This document shows, one piece after another, positions 45,218-54,752 of a stretch of DNA of 64,000 nucleotides. Source of the DNA: Azorhizobium sp965227945. GTDB taxonomy: Bacteria; Pseudomonadota; Alphaproteobacteria; Rhizobiales; Xanthobacteraceae. The stretch lies in NCBI GenBank assembly GCA_965227945.1, contig CBDDGQ010000006.1, forward strand, positions 1,116,001 through 1,180,000, read 5' to 3'. The notes under the pieces were generated by a model. That model did not search any database. It was not told the DNA's origin and saw nothing but the letters and a program-made list of their open reading frames with translations. Position 1 is the first letter of the stretch; each line of letters begins with the position of its first letter. The position numbers were made by a program, and so were the translations under genes.

Positions 45218-46159
45218 ATGTTCGCATCCTCCTCCTCCGAGCTCGGCCCCTGGCCAGCCCTCGGCTATATCGGCAGTCCGCTCGATCGCGCCGCCCATCG
45301 TCGCAGCGACGCGCCGGCCCTCGCCGCGCGCCCCGACGCGCGGACCTATCTGCTCGGCGGCGAACTGATCGCCGCTCGGCCGGTGGCCGGCGAGGGCTGG
45401 CATGATCCCTTGTTTCCAATGCCCCTGGCCGAAGCGCTGGGCGGCACCACGCCGCTGTTCCTGGGGCTGGACGACGGCGCGCCGCGCTTCGGACTGACCT
45501 TTCCGCCCGAGGCGCGCGAGCGGCTCGAGGCCGAGGGCCTGTTCGTCAGCGACCTGCGCTCGGTCGCGGTGGCCGGGCTGGTGGCGCCCCGCCATCTCGG
45601 TCCCCTCGCCTGCGCCAAGGCGCTGGGCGCCTGGCACACCCGCCACGGCTATTGCTCCAATTGCGGCACCGCGACGCGGATGATCGAAGCGGGCTGGCGG
45701 CGCGACTGTCCGTCCTGCGGCGGGCAGCACTTCCCGCGCACCGACCCCGTGGTCATCATGCTCACCTATTCCGGCGACCGCTGCCTGCTGGGCCGGCAAC
45801 CGCGCTTTGCCCCGGACATGTGGTCGTGCCTCGCCGGCTTCGTGGAGCCGGGGGAGACCATCGAGGAAGCGGTGCGGCGGGAGACGCTGGAAGAGGCCGG
45901 CATCACCACTGGCCGGGTCACCTATCGTCAGGCGCAGCCCTGGCCGTTTCCCATGTCGCTGATGATCGGTTGCCTTGCGGAAGCCACCTCCAGCGACATC
46001 GTCATCGACCCCACCGAACTGGAGGCGGCCCGCTGGTTCGACCGGGCGGAGGCCGCCACCATGCTGATGCGCACCCATCCCGCCGGCCTGTTCGTGCCGC
46101 CGCCGGTGGCCATCGCCCATCACCTCATCCGCGCCTTCGTGGAAGGCGAGACGGTTTAG
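45218..46159 (+). CDS. nudC: NADH pyrophosphatase NudC (NUDIX)
   Basis: This 313-residue enzyme splits NADH and decaps NAD-capped RNA. The zinc ribbon cysteines are YCSNCG and CPSCGG, followed by HFPRTDPVVIML. The NUDIX box is GFVEPGETIEEAVRRETLEE followed by AGI. The SQPWPFPMS-like segment, here AQPWPFPMSLMIG, is a NudC hallmark for NAD(H). The N-terminal 120 residues form the variable domain. Confidence 0.92.
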   Translation: MFASSSSELGPWPALGYIGSPLDRAAHRRSDAPALAARPDARTYLLGGELIAARPVAGEGWHDPLFPMPLAEALGGTTPLFLGLDDGAPRFGLTFPPEARERLEAEGLFVSDLRSVAVAGLVAPRHLGPLACAKALGAWHTRHGYCSNCGTATRMIEAGWRRDCPSCGGQHFPRTDPVVIMLTYSGDRCLLGRQPRFAPDMWSCLAGFVEPGETIEEAVRRETLEEAGITTGRVTYRQAQPWPFPMSLMIGCLAEATSSDIVIDPTELEAARWFDRAEAATMLMRTHPAGLFVPPPVAIAHHLIRAFVEGETV

Positions 46160-46357
46160 GCCGGCCCGGCCGGCGCCCCTCCCTGTCCCGGTGTCCGCCC
46201 TCCAGCACCCCGATACAGTTTGCGGCCGCGGGCGGCTAAACGCCTGCATTTTGTTGTGTTTCTCCGTCGCCCCGCCCCGCAGGCCCTTGCATGCAGGCGC
46301 GTTCTCGGCACCATCGCGCTGAAGGACAGTGGCGCAGCAAAAGCCGCAGGGGGCGTC

Positions 46358-48190
46358 GTGACATCCGAGGGCAAGACTGGCATGTCCAACCGCCTGGTGG
46401 CCCAAGAGGGACCGGTGGCCCGCGCGCGACGGGCGCTGCTGCCGCTCCGCCGCTTTGTCGCACCGGAACCGGGCACAGCCCAGCGGCCGCGGCGGCGGCC
46501 GACCAACCTGGTCTATGGCCTCGAAGACAAGGTGCCGGGCGGCCCGCTGATCGCATTGTCCGGCCAGCACGCCATGCTGGCCCTGACGTTCCTGATCTAT
46601 CCCCTGGTCGCCGCCACCGAAGCCGGCCTGCCGCCCGCGCAGGTCCACACCATGCTGACCGCCTGCGCCATGTGCATCGGCATCGCCACCATGCTGCAAT
46701 GCGCGCGCTCCCGGTTCGGCAGCGGATACCTGGCCGTGCATGTCCCCTCCCCTGGCGCCCTGCCGCTGGCCATTCAGGCCCTGGCGCTGGGCGGTGTGGG
46801 GCTGATGGCGGCGACCACGCTTTTGATCGGCGTCAGTCAGATCTTCGCCGCCCGGCTGGTGCGGCCGCTGCGGGTGTTGCTGCCGCCGGAGGTGTGCGGC
46901 GTGGCGGTCGTCATGCTGGGGGTGTCGCTCGCCGATCCCGCACTGCGCCGTGCCTTGGGCCTGTCCGCCGCCAATCTGAAGGTGGAAACAGCGCCCCTCA
47001 TGGTCAGCCTTCTGACCCTGGCGCTCATTGTCACGGTCACCGTGTTCGCGCCGCGGCGGCTCAAGCTGTTCGCCGTCTTGCTCGGTGCCGGGGCCGGCTG
47101 GGGGCTGGCGGCCTTTTTGCACGTGGATCGCTCGGACGGCGCCTCAGTCCTCGCCTCGGCCGCCTGGATGGAACTGCCGGCGGTGCACCTGCCCTCGCTC
47201 GCCATCGCTCCCTCGCTGCTGCCGCTGGCCGCCTTGATGGTGATCATGAACCTGGTGGACGTGCTGAGCGTCACGGTCTCGCTGGAGAAGATGAATGATG
47301 CCGACTGGCGGCGGGCCGACATGCGCGCCGCCGGACGGGCGGTGACCACCTGCGGCATCGGCAACATCCTCAACGGGCTGACCTCGGGATTCCAATCGGG
47401 CCTGTCCTCCTCGGCGGTGGGCCTGGCGTTCGCCACCGGTGCCACGGCCCGCATCATCGGCATTGTCGCCGGCGCCCTGATCTTCGCCACCGCCTTCTTC
47501 CCCAAGGCCATCGTCGCGCTGACGCTCATTCCCTCGCCGGTGATCGGCGGCATCCTGCTGTACACCACCGCCTATCTGCTGGTGGCGGGCATGGAACTGG
47601 TGCTGTCCCGGCGGCTGAGCGAGCGGCGGGTGTTCCTGGTGGGGCTGTCCATCCTGGCGGGGCTGTCGGTGGCGCTCTTGCCCATCCGGAGCCAGTTCCC
47701 ACTCTGGGCACAGCCGCTGGTGACGACGCCCATGAGCGTTTCCGCGTGCATGGCCATCGTCCTCAACCTGCTGTTCCAGATCGGGATTTCACGGGAGAGC
47801 GGGATCCAGGTGGCCCTGGGGGACAACCCCTTTACCACCGCCCGCGACTTCCTGGAGCGCCAGGGCGATCTATGGGGCGCCCGCCGCGATGTGATCGCCG
47901 CGGCCATTCCGGTCGCCGCCCAGGCCCTGGAAATGCTGCATGACAACGGCGTCGCCACCGGCGATGTGGAGCTGCGCGCCCGCTTCGACGAAACCCATCT
48001 CGACGTCTACCTGCTCTATGACGGCCCGCAGATGGAGGCGCCCAAGCAGCGACCGGCGCCCGAGGCCTTGCTGGGCGATGCGCAGGAGGTCGCCTCCTTC
48101 GCGGCCTACATGCTCCAGAAGCTCTCCGACCGGGTCACCTTCGGCCAGAGCGGCGGCCGCTCCCGCGTGGCGCTGCGCTTCGACCATTGA
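46358..48190 (+). CDS. NCS2-family (xanthine/uracil) permease with C-terminal GHKL-like domain
   Basis: The protein has about 610 residues from the GTG at 46358 (AGGGGG upstream); an ATG at 46382 is an alternative. The transport core (about 55-490) has 12-14 spans and the NCS2 blocks NLVDVLSVTVSLEKMND and GIGNILNGLTSGFQSGLSSS. After the last span a roughly 125-residue cytoplasmic tail has a GHKL-ATPase-like pattern: LDVYLLYDG where the G1 strand would be, and YMLQKLSDRVTFGQSGGRSR with VALRFDH at the end. A canonical N box is not evident. The family exports or imports purines, pyrimidines or ascorbate-like solutes. Confidence 0.83.
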   Translation: MTSEGKTGMSNRLVAQEGPVARARRALLPLRRFVAPEPGTAQRPRRRPTNLVYGLEDKVPGGPLIALSGQHAMLALTFLIYPLVAATEAGLPPAQVHTMLTACAMCIGIATMLQCARSRFGSGYLAVHVPSPGALPLAIQALALGGVGLMAATTLLIGVSQIFAARLVRPLRVLLPPEVCGVAVVMLGVSLADPALRRALGLSAANLKVETAPLMVSLLTLALIVTVTVFAPRRLKLFAVLLGAGAGWGLAAFLHVDRSDGASVLASAAWMELPAVHLPSLAIAPSLLPLAALMVIMNLVDVLSVTVSLEKMNDADWRRADMRAAGRAVTTCGIGNILNGLTSGFQSGLSSSAVGLAFATGATARIIGIVAGALIFATAFFPKAIVALTLIPSPVIGGILLYTTAYLLVAGMELVLSRRLSERRVFLVGLSILAGLSVALLPIRSQFPLWAQPLVTTPMSVSACMAIVLNLLFQIGISRESGIQVALGDNPFTTARDFLERQGDLWGARRDVIAAAIPVAAQALEMLHDNGVATGDVELRARFDETHLDVYLLYDGPQMEAPKQRPAPEALLGDAQEVASFAAYMLQKLSDRVTFGQSGGRSRVALRFDH

Positions 48191-48193
48191 ACC

Positions 48194-48231
48194 CGCCGCG
48201 CCGGGGGGCTGCGCGCAGGCGCCGCGCGGCG
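48194..48231. terminator. Possible stem-loop between converging permease and pheA genes
   Basis: CGCCGCGC (48194-48201) pairs with GCGCGGCG (48224-48231) between two converging stops. The stem is eight bp and all GC with a GC-rich loop and no U-run, so this is a moderate call. Confidence 0.4.
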
Positions 48232-48249
48232 TTGCCCAGCCTGAGGGCC

Positions 48250-49098
48250 TCAGCCCTTCGGCCCGCGGGTGAAGCGGAAGGGATGCGCCGGATAGACGCC
48301 GAGGATGCGCACCTCGCGGGAGAAGAAGGCCAATTCCTCCAGCGCCAGCTTCAGGCACACGTCGTCGGGATGGCCGTCCACGTCCGCATAGAATTGGGTG
48401 GCGGTGAACTCGCCGTCCAGCTGGTAGGATTCCAGCTTGGTCATGTTGACCCCGTTGGTGGCAAAGCCGCCCAGCGCCTTGTAGAGGGCCGCGGGCACGT
48501 TCCGGACGCGGAAGACGAAGGTGGTCACCACTGGGCCGTTGCCGGCCGACGCCCAGTCCGCCTCGCGCTGGAGGATGACGAAACGGGTGGTGTTGTGGGC
48601 TTCGTCCTCGATGTTCTCGGACAGGATCTCAAGCCCGTAGATCTCGGCCGCCAGACGCGGGGCGATAGCAGCGCGGGTGACGTCGCGCGCTTCGGCGATC
48701 TCCCGGGCCGAGCCGGCGGTGTCGCCGCCGACGATGGCGGTGAGGCCCAGGGTGCGAATCGCCTTGCGGCACTGGCCCAAGGCCATCACATGGCTCTGCA
48801 CCGTCTTCAGCGTCGACAGGCTGGCGCCGGGGATGGCCATCAATTGGTGCGACAGCGGCAGAAAGAATTCCCCGACGATCTGTAGGGCCGAGCGCGGCAT
48901 CAGATGGTGAATGTCGGCCACCCGGCCGGCCACCGTATTCTCGATCGGGATCATGGCGAGATCCGCCATGCCGCCTTCCACCGCCAGGAAGGCATCCTCG
49001 AAGGTGGGGCAGGGCACCGCCTCATGGTCGGGAAACACCTCCCGGCAGGCGATATGGGAATTGGCGCCCGGTTCGCCCTGAAACACGATGCGGCTCAT
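48250..49098 (-). CDS. pheA: Prephenate dehydratase
   Basis: This 282-residue monofunctional enzyme converts prephenate to phenylpyruvate in phenylalanine synthesis. The N-terminus, IVFQGEPGANSHIACREV, the catalytic TRF in NTTRFVIL and the C-terminal ACT domain with MTKLESYQLDGEF, the phenylalanine site, are clear. It lacks a chorismate mutase domain, as usual in alphaproteobacteria. The start overlaps the kdsB stop by four bases. Confidence 0.94.
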   Translation of the reverse strand: MSRIVFQGEPGANSHIACREVFPDHEAVPCPTFEDAFLAVEGGMADLAMIPIENTVAGRVADIHHLMPRSALQIVGEFFLPLSHQLMAIPGASLSTLKTVQSHVMALGQCRKAIRTLGLTAIVGGDTAGSAREIAEARDVTRAAIAPRLAAEIYGLEILSENIEDEAHNTTRFVILQREADWASAGNGPVVTTFVFRVRNVPAALYKALGGFATNGVNMTKLESYQLDGEFTATQFYADVDGHPDDVCLKLALEELAFFSREVRILGVYPAHPFRFTRGPKG

Positions 49099-49856
49099 GC
49101 CTGGTCTCCTGATTGCGCCTCAACGGCCAGCAGCGCGCGGGCGCGGGCGAGATGTTCGGGCGTATCCACGCCCAGGGGCACCGCATCCACCACCGCCACG
49201 TCGATGCGCATGCCCGCTTCCAGGGCGCGCAGCTGCTCCAGCTTCTCGCGCCGCTCCAGCGCTGAGGGCGGCAGCGCCACGAAGCGCTCCAGCGCGGCGC
49301 GGCGATAGGCATAGAGCCCGATGTGGTGATAGAGCGGCCCCTCGCCGAAGGGCGCGGTGGCGCGGGTGAAATAGAGTGCCCGCAGGCGGTCGGCGGCAAT
49401 CGGCGTGCCCACCACCTTGACCACATTGGGGTCGGTGCGCTCATGCGGCTCGGTGATGATCGCCGCCAGGGTGGCGATGTCGGCCTCGGACTCGGAAAGC
49501 GGCGCCAAAGCGGCACGGATGGTGGCCGGCGCGATGGTGGGCAGGTCGCCCTGCACATTGACCACGATCCGCACCGTGCCGGCGGGATCCAGCACGCCGA
49601 GCGCCTCGAAGATGCGGTCGGAACCGGAGGGGTGGTCAGCGCGGGTCATCACCGCCTCGAAGCCGGCAGCGCGCACTGCGTCGGCGATCTCCGCTGCGTC
49701 GGTGGCCACCGCCACCCGGCCGATCTGTGCTGCGACCGCGCGCCGCGCCACCTCGACGATCATCGGGCGCCCGCCCACATCCGCCAGCGGCTTGCCGGGG
49801 AGCCGGCTCGCCGCCATCCGCGCGGGAATGAGCACCAGGACTTCGGAACCCGTCAT
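49095..49856 (-). CDS. kdsB: CMP-KDO synthetase (3-deoxy-manno-octulosonate cytidylyltransferase)
   Basis: The protein has 253 residues from the ATG at 49856. The nucleotide-binding start is VLVLIPARMAASRLPGKPLA, and the metal-binding VNVQGDLP and YHHIGLYAYRR blocks are diagnostic. It activates KDO for lipopolysaccharide core assembly. The longer frame from 50009 is rejected: it reads arginine-rich non-homologous residues. It is cotranscribed with pheA and divergent from the cytochrome gene. Confidence 0.93.
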   Translation of the reverse strand: MTGSEVLVLIPARMAASRLPGKPLADVGGRPMIVEVARRAVAAQIGRVAVATDAAEIADAVRAAGFEAVMTRADHPSGSDRIFEALGVLDPAGTVRIVVNVQGDLPTIAPATIRAALAPLSESEADIATLAAIITEPHERTDPNVVKVVGTPIAADRLRALYFTRATAPFGEGPLYHHIGLYAYRRAALERFVALPPSALERREKLEQLRALEAGMRIDVAVVDAVPLGVDTPEHLARARALLAVEAQSGDQA

Positions 49857-50053
49857 GGGGGGCGTCGACCTTCGGGAAGCCGCGAACGAAAAGCCGGCGC
49901 GGGAACGTGGCATTGGGGCGCGCCTTATACGGGTTGCGCAGGCCCATTCAAAGTGATTAGTTCCGAGCCGCTGCGCGGGGCTCCGCGTGGAAAACACCGT
50001 TTTTCGCACGCGTCTGGCTGCGACGTTTAGGGGCTCCGAGGAGCGAAGCGCCG

Positions 50054-50641
50054 ATGGACAGTTTTGAATTGAACAAAATCGCGGGTGCGGTGCTTGGCAC
50101 CCTCACGCTTACGCTCGGCCTCGGCATCGTCTCTGAAATCTTGTTCGCCCCGCAAGCACCTGCAAAGCCCGGCTACGAGATCGCAGTGCCGGAAGGCCCG
50201 ACGGAGGCCCAGGCCCCCGCCAAGGCTCCCGACGTGCCGATCGCCCAGCTTCTGCCCACCGCTTCGGTGGAGAAGGGCGCGAACGTCGCCAAGCGCTGCG
50301 GCGCCTGCCACAACTTCGCGGAAGGCGCCGGCGCCAAGGTCGGCCCGGATCTCTATGGAGTGGTGGGCCGCAAGAAGGGCAGCGTGGCCGGATTCTCCTA
50401 TTCCGCCGCCATGGCCGCCAAGGGTGGGGACTGGACGTTCAACGATCTGAACGACTTCCTGACCAACCCGAAGGGCTATGTGCCGGGCACCGCCATGGCG
50501 TTCGCCGGCATTCCCAAGGAGAGCGAGCGGGCGGACCTGATCGCCTATCTCAACACCCTCTCCCACAGCCCGCTGCCCTTCCCGAAGGAAGCGGCTGCGA
50601 CCCCGGCCCCCGACAAGCCGGCTGCTGCGCCGGCCAAGTGA
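50054..50641 (+). CDS. cycM: Membrane-anchored cytochrome c (CycM type)
   Basis: This 195-residue protein has an uncleaved N-terminal anchor (AGAVLGTLTLTLGLGIVSEIL), a Pro/Ala-rich linker, and a class I cytochrome c domain with CGACH at 82-86 and the axial Met148 in GTAMAF. This matches CycM, which carries electrons from the bc1 complex to the aa3 oxidase in rhizobia and relatives. The C-terminus is Pro/Ala-rich. It has its own strong terminator. Confidence 0.92.
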   Translation: MDSFELNKIAGAVLGTLTLTLGLGIVSEILFAPQAPAKPGYEIAVPEGPTEAQAPAKAPDVPIAQLLPTASVEKGANVAKRCGACHNFAEGAGAKVGPDLYGVVGRKKGSVAGFSYSAAMAAKGGDWTFNDLNDFLTNPKGYVPGTAMAFAGIPKESERADLIAYLNTLSHSPLPFPKEAAATPAPDKPAAAPAK

Positions 50642-50745
50642 TGGGCCAAGTGAAGTGATGGGCCAAGTGATCGGCTGAGGCGGTTCGTCCGCCGAATCAG
50701 CGGGCCTGACGCGCAGAGCGGCGCGTTTCACGTGATTGTCACACC

Positions 50746-50779
50746 ATGGGCCGGTCCGCGAGGATCGGCCCATTTTCTT
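50746..50779 (+). terminator. Rho-independent terminator after cycM
   Basis: ATGGGCCG-G-TCC pairs with GGA-T-CGGCCCAT around GCGA, followed directly by TTTTCTT. It lies 105 bases after the cycM stop and before the peptide-importer operon, and is the clearest intrinsic terminator in the window. Confidence 0.82.
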
Positions 50780-50922
50780 GTGACGAGCCCCGGCATAGCC
50801 TGCGCACCGGGTCCGCAGCGCCGAACCGACGGATTAGCGCCTTGTTTCTGCCGTCGCGTCAGGGGCGATATGCGGCTATCTCTTACCCGCCCCGTGGGCG
50901 GGCGCGCAGATCGGAGTGCTTG

Positions 50923-52770
50923 ATGCGTCTGAAGGTCCGCAGCTTTGCTGCCGTCGCCGCTTTTCTGGCCTGCGCCGCCCCGGCCTGGGCGCAGCCGGCC
51001 CCGGCACCCTTCCGGGCCGCCGCCTCGCTCATGGGCGAGCCGAAATACCCGCCGGACTTCAAGCATTTCGACTATGTGAACCCGGATGCCCCCAAGGGCG
51101 GCGTGGTGCGCCTGGGCGAGGACGGCACCTTCGACAGCTTCAATTTCGCCATTCCGCGCGGCACCGTGGGCGCCGGCATCGGCCTGATCTATGACAGCCT
51201 CACCACCCAATCCCGTGACGAGGTGGCCACCGCCTACGGCCTGATTGCCGAGGGGCTGAGCTATCCGGCCGACTTCTCGTCCGTGACCTACCGGCTGCGC
51301 CCGGAGGCCAAATGGCAGGACGGCACGCCCATCACCCCCGACGACGTGGTGTGGTCGTTCGAGGTGCTGACCAAGAACAATCCGGGCCAGGCCTTCTATT
51401 ATCGCCATGTGAAGAGCGCGGCGAAGACCGGCGACCATGAGGTGACCTTCACCTTCGATCAGGGCGGCAATCGCGAACTGCCGCAGATCGTGGGCGAGCT
51501 GAACATCCTGCCCAAGCACTGGTGGACCGGCACCGACGGCACCGGCAAGGCGCGCGACATCGCCCAGGGCACCCTGGAAGCCCCGCTGGGCTCGGGCGCC
51601 TATAAGATCAAGTCCTTCGTGCCCGGCCGCACCATCGTCTATGAGCGGGTGAAGGACTATTGGGGCCGCGACCTGCCGGTGAACGTGGGCCGGAACAATT
51701 TCGACGAGATCCGCTACGAATATTACCGCGACGACACGGTCCAGTTGGAGGCCTTCAAGGCCGACCAATATGACTGGCGGGTGGAAGCCTCGGCCAAGAA
51801 CTGGGCCACCGCCTATGACTTCCCTGCCCGCAAGGACGGCAAGGTGGTGCTCGAAATGTTCGAGAACCGCGCCTCCGGGGTGATGCAGGCCTTCATCCCG
51901 AACCTGCGCCGGGCCAAGTTCCAGGATCCCCGCGTGCGCCGCGCGCTGAACTACGCCCTCGATTTCGACGGCATGAACCACACCTTGTTCTTCGACCAGT
52001 ACAAGCGCGTCTCCAGCTATTTCTCCGGCACGGAGCTGGCCTCCTCCGGCCTGCCCGAGGGCCCCGAGCTGGAGATCCTCAACACGGTGAAGGACAAGGT
52101 GCCAGCAGGCGTGTTCACCACGCCTTACACCAATCCCGACAACCCCTCCGAGCAGTCCCGCCGCACCAATCTGCGGCAGGCCGCGGACCTGCTGAAGCAG
52201 GCGGGCTGGGAGGTGAAGGGCAAGCAACTGGTCAATGCCAAGGGCGAAGCCTTCACGCTGGAGATCCTGCTGACCAGCCCCGCCTTCGAGCGCGTGGCCC
52301 TGTTCTACAAGCCGGCCCTGGAGCGGCTCGGCCTACAGGTCTCCGTGCGGCTGGTGGACAGCTCGCAATATGTGAACCGGGTGCGGGCGCGGGATTTCGA
52401 CATGATCATCACCGGCTGGGGCCAGTCGCTCTCGCCGGGCAATGAGCAGCGCGACTATTGGGGCTCCGAGGCCGCCGATCGCGAAGGCTCGCGCAATTAT
52501 GCGGGCATCAAGGATCCGGCGGTGGACGCCCTGATCGACAAGGTGATCTACGCCACCGACCGCACCCAGCTGGTGGCCGCCACCCATGCGCTCGACCGGG
52601 TATTGCTCTGGAATGAATATGTGATTCCCGCCTGGACGCTGGGCTATACGCGCACGGCGCGGTGGGACCGCTTCGCCCATCCGCCGGTGCTGCCGCAATA
52701 TTCCTATGAGTTCCCCGACATCTGGTGGTGGGACGCGGACAAGGCGGCCAAAATCGGAGGGGCCAAGTGA
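50923..52770 (+). CDS. yejA: Periplasmic oligopeptide-binding protein, YejA-like (copy 1)
   Basis: This 615-residue family 5 binding protein has a Sec signal (SFAAVAAFLACAAPAWAQ). The first mature block, GEPKYPPDFKHFDYVNPDAP, is characteristic of YejA, the binding subunit for microcin C and oligopeptides. Later blocks, YRLRPEAKWQDGTPITPDDV and RRALNYALDFDGMN, are family-typical. The ATG at 50923 with GGAG upstream is chosen; the longer frame covers the terminator. Its stop overlaps the start of a paralogue. Confidence 0.88.
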   Translation: MRLKVRSFAAVAAFLACAAPAWAQPAPAPFRAAASLMGEPKYPPDFKHFDYVNPDAPKGGVVRLGEDGTFDSFNFAIPRGTVGAGIGLIYDSLTTQSRDEVATAYGLIAEGLSYPADFSSVTYRLRPEAKWQDGTPITPDDVVWSFEVLTKNNPGQAFYYRHVKSAAKTGDHEVTFTFDQGGNRELPQIVGELNILPKHWWTGTDGTGKARDIAQGTLEAPLGSGAYKIKSFVPGRTIVYERVKDYWGRDLPVNVGRNNFDEIRYEYYRDDTVQLEAFKADQYDWRVEASAKNWATAYDFPARKDGKVVLEMFENRASGVMQAFIPNLRRAKFQDPRVRRALNYALDFDGMNHTLFFDQYKRVSSYFSGTELASSGLPEGPELEILNTVKDKVPAGVFTTPYTNPDNPSEQSRRTNLRQAADLLKQAGWEVKGKQLVNAKGEAFTLEILLTSPAFERVALFYKPALERLGLQVSVRLVDSSQYVNRVRARDFDMIITGWGQSLSPGNEQRDYWGSEAADREGSRNYAGIKDPAVDALIDKVIYATDRTQLVAATHALDRVLLWNEYVIPAWTLGYTRTARWDRFAHPPVLPQYSYEFPDIWWWDADKAAKIGGAK

Positions 52771-54704
52771 GGCGCCTGCGCTGCGACCGGCGCACGCTGC
52801 TGCGTCTCGCAGCCGGCGGCGGCGCGGCGGCCCTGCTGCCCGCGCACGGCTGGGCGCAAGGGGCGCCCGCCGCCCCGGCATCGGCGCCAGCGCCCGCTGC
52901 GCCGGTGGGCGTCGCACCCGGCGCCGAGCGCCATGGGCTCTCATCCTTCGGCGAATTGAAATACCCGAAGGACTTCAAGGCGTTCGACTATGTGAACCCG
53001 GCCGCCCCCAAGGGCGGCACGTTCTCGCAGATCGGCCCCACCACCGCCTATAACCAGTCGTTCCAGACCTTCAATTCGCTCAATGGCTACATCCTGCGCG
53101 GCGATGCCGCCCAGGGCCTCGCGCTGGTGTTCGACAGCCTCATGGTGCGGGCCACCGACGAGCCCGATGCGGTCTATGGGTTAGTCGCGTCCGCCGTCGC
53201 CATTTCCGACGATGGCCGCACCTATCGCTTCCGCCTGCGCCCCGAAGCCAGATTCTCCGACGGCTCGCCGCTCACCGCCGAGGACGTGGCCTTCACCCTC
53301 ACGACCCTGAAGGCGCAAGGCCATCCGCTGATTCGCCAGGCGCTGCGGGAATTTACCGGCGCGGAGGCGGACGGGCCGGGCACCGTGGTGCTGTCCTTCA
53401 CCGCCCAGCGCCCGCGCGACATTCCCACCTATGCCGCCACGCTGCCGATCTTCTCCAAGGCCTATTACGCCAAGCACAAGTTCGAGGAGACCACCCTCGA
53501 TCCACCGCTGGGGTCGGGCCCCTACAAGGTGGGCCGGTTCGAAGTGGGGCGGTTCATCGAATATGACCGCGTGCCCACCTATTGGGCCGCCGATCTGCCG
53601 GTCAATCGCGGCCGCAACAACTTCGACACCCTGCGCTTTGAATATTTCCGCGATCGGGACGTGGGGTTCGAGGCGTTCAAGGCCCATGCCTATCTGTTCC
53701 GTGAGGAATTCACCTCCCGCGCCTGGGCCACCCAATACGATTTCCCGGCGCTGAAAGACGGGCGGGTCAAGCGCGAGGTCCTGCCCGACGAGACCCCGTC
53801 CGGCGCGCAGGGCTGGTTCTTCAACACCCGCCGCGCCAAGTTCGCCGATCCGCGGGTGCGCGAGGCGGTGGGGCTGGCGTTTGATTTCGAATGGACCAAC
53901 AAAAACCTCATGTACGGTCAGTATGACCGCACCTGGTCGTTCTTCCAGAACTCCGACCTCATGGCCAAAGGCGAGCCCTCCGCCGCCGAACTGAAGCTGC
54001 TGGAGCCGTTCCGCGACCAGTTGCCCCCGGACGTGTTCGGCGAACCCTATGTGCCGCCGGTCAGCGACGGCTCCGGCCAGGACCGAGCCTTGCTGCGCCG
54101 CGCCGCCGGCCTGCTCAAGGACGCCGGCTATGTGATCCAGCAGGGCCGGCTGGTGGATGGCAAGGGCACGCCGCTGCAGATCGAGTTCCTGGACGATGAC
54201 GGCGGCCTGGAGCGTCACACCTCGCGCTTCATCGGCAATCTCAAGGTCCTCGGCATCGACGCCAGCTTCCGGCTGGTGGATCCGGCGCAGTATCAGTCCC
54301 GGCTGAAGGACTTCGATTTCGACATCGTCACCCGGCGCTATTCGGTGTCGCTCAATCCCGGCGAGGAATTGCGCGCCTATTTCGGCAGCGAGGCCGCCCG
54401 CACGCCGGGCTCCAACAATCTGTCGGGCATTTCCAGCAAGGCCATCGACGGCCTGATCGCCGATGCCCTCGCGGCCCAGACGCGGCCGGAGCTGGTGACC
54501 GCCGCCCACGCGCTGGATCGGGCGCTGCGGGCCGGACGCTATTGGGTGCCGCACTGGAACAAGGCCTCGTTCTGGATCGCCTATTGGGACGTGTTCTCGC
54601 GCCCGGCCCTCAAGCCGAAATATGATCGCGGCGCCCCCGATACCTGGTGGCGGACCCAGGGCGTCCCCGATCCGGCGCCCGCCCCGGCGCAAAAGGACGG
54701 TTGA
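52767..54704 (+). CDS. Periplasmic oligopeptide-binding protein, YejA-like (copy 2), Tat-type leader
   Basis: This 645-residue paralogue of the preceding protein starts at a GTG overlapping the preceding stop. The leader has twin arginines (CDRRTLLRLAAGGGAAALLP), suggesting export by Tat, unlike its Sec-exported neighbour. The mature start, GELKYPKDFKAFDYVNPAAP, repeats that of copy 1. Two paralogous binding proteins feeding one permease pair would widen the substrate range. Confidence 0.87.
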   Translation: MRRLRCDRRTLLRLAAGGGAAALLPAHGWAQGAPAAPASAPAPAAPVGVAPGAERHGLSSFGELKYPKDFKAFDYVNPAAPKGGTFSQIGPTTAYNQSFQTFNSLNGYILRGDAAQGLALVFDSLMVRATDEPDAVYGLVASAVAISDDGRTYRFRLRPEARFSDGSPLTAEDVAFTLTTLKAQGHPLIRQALREFTGAEADGPGTVVLSFTAQRPRDIPTYAATLPIFSKAYYAKHKFEETTLDPPLGSGPYKVGRFEVGRFIEYDRVPTYWAADLPVNRGRNNFDTLRFEYFRDRDVGFEAFKAHAYLFREEFTSRAWATQYDFPALKDGRVKREVLPDETPSGAQGWFFNTRRAKFADPRVREAVGLAFDFEWTNKNLMYGQYDRTWSFFQNSDLMAKGEPSAAELKLLEPFRDQLPPDVFGEPYVPPVSDGSGQDRALLRRAAGLLKDAGYVIQQGRLVDGKGTPLQIEFLDDDGGLERHTSRFIGNLKVLGIDASFRLVDPAQYQSRLKDFDFDIVTRRYSVSLNPGEELRAYFGSEAARTPGSNNLSGISSKAIDGLIADALAAQTRPELVTAAHALDRALRAGRYWVPHWNKASFWIAYWDVFSRPALKPKYDRGAPDTWWRTQGVPDPAPAPAQKDG

Positions 54705-54752
54705 CGCGGCGCGCCCGCGTACCGCACGGTCCCATCGTGTTCTGGAGACCCG

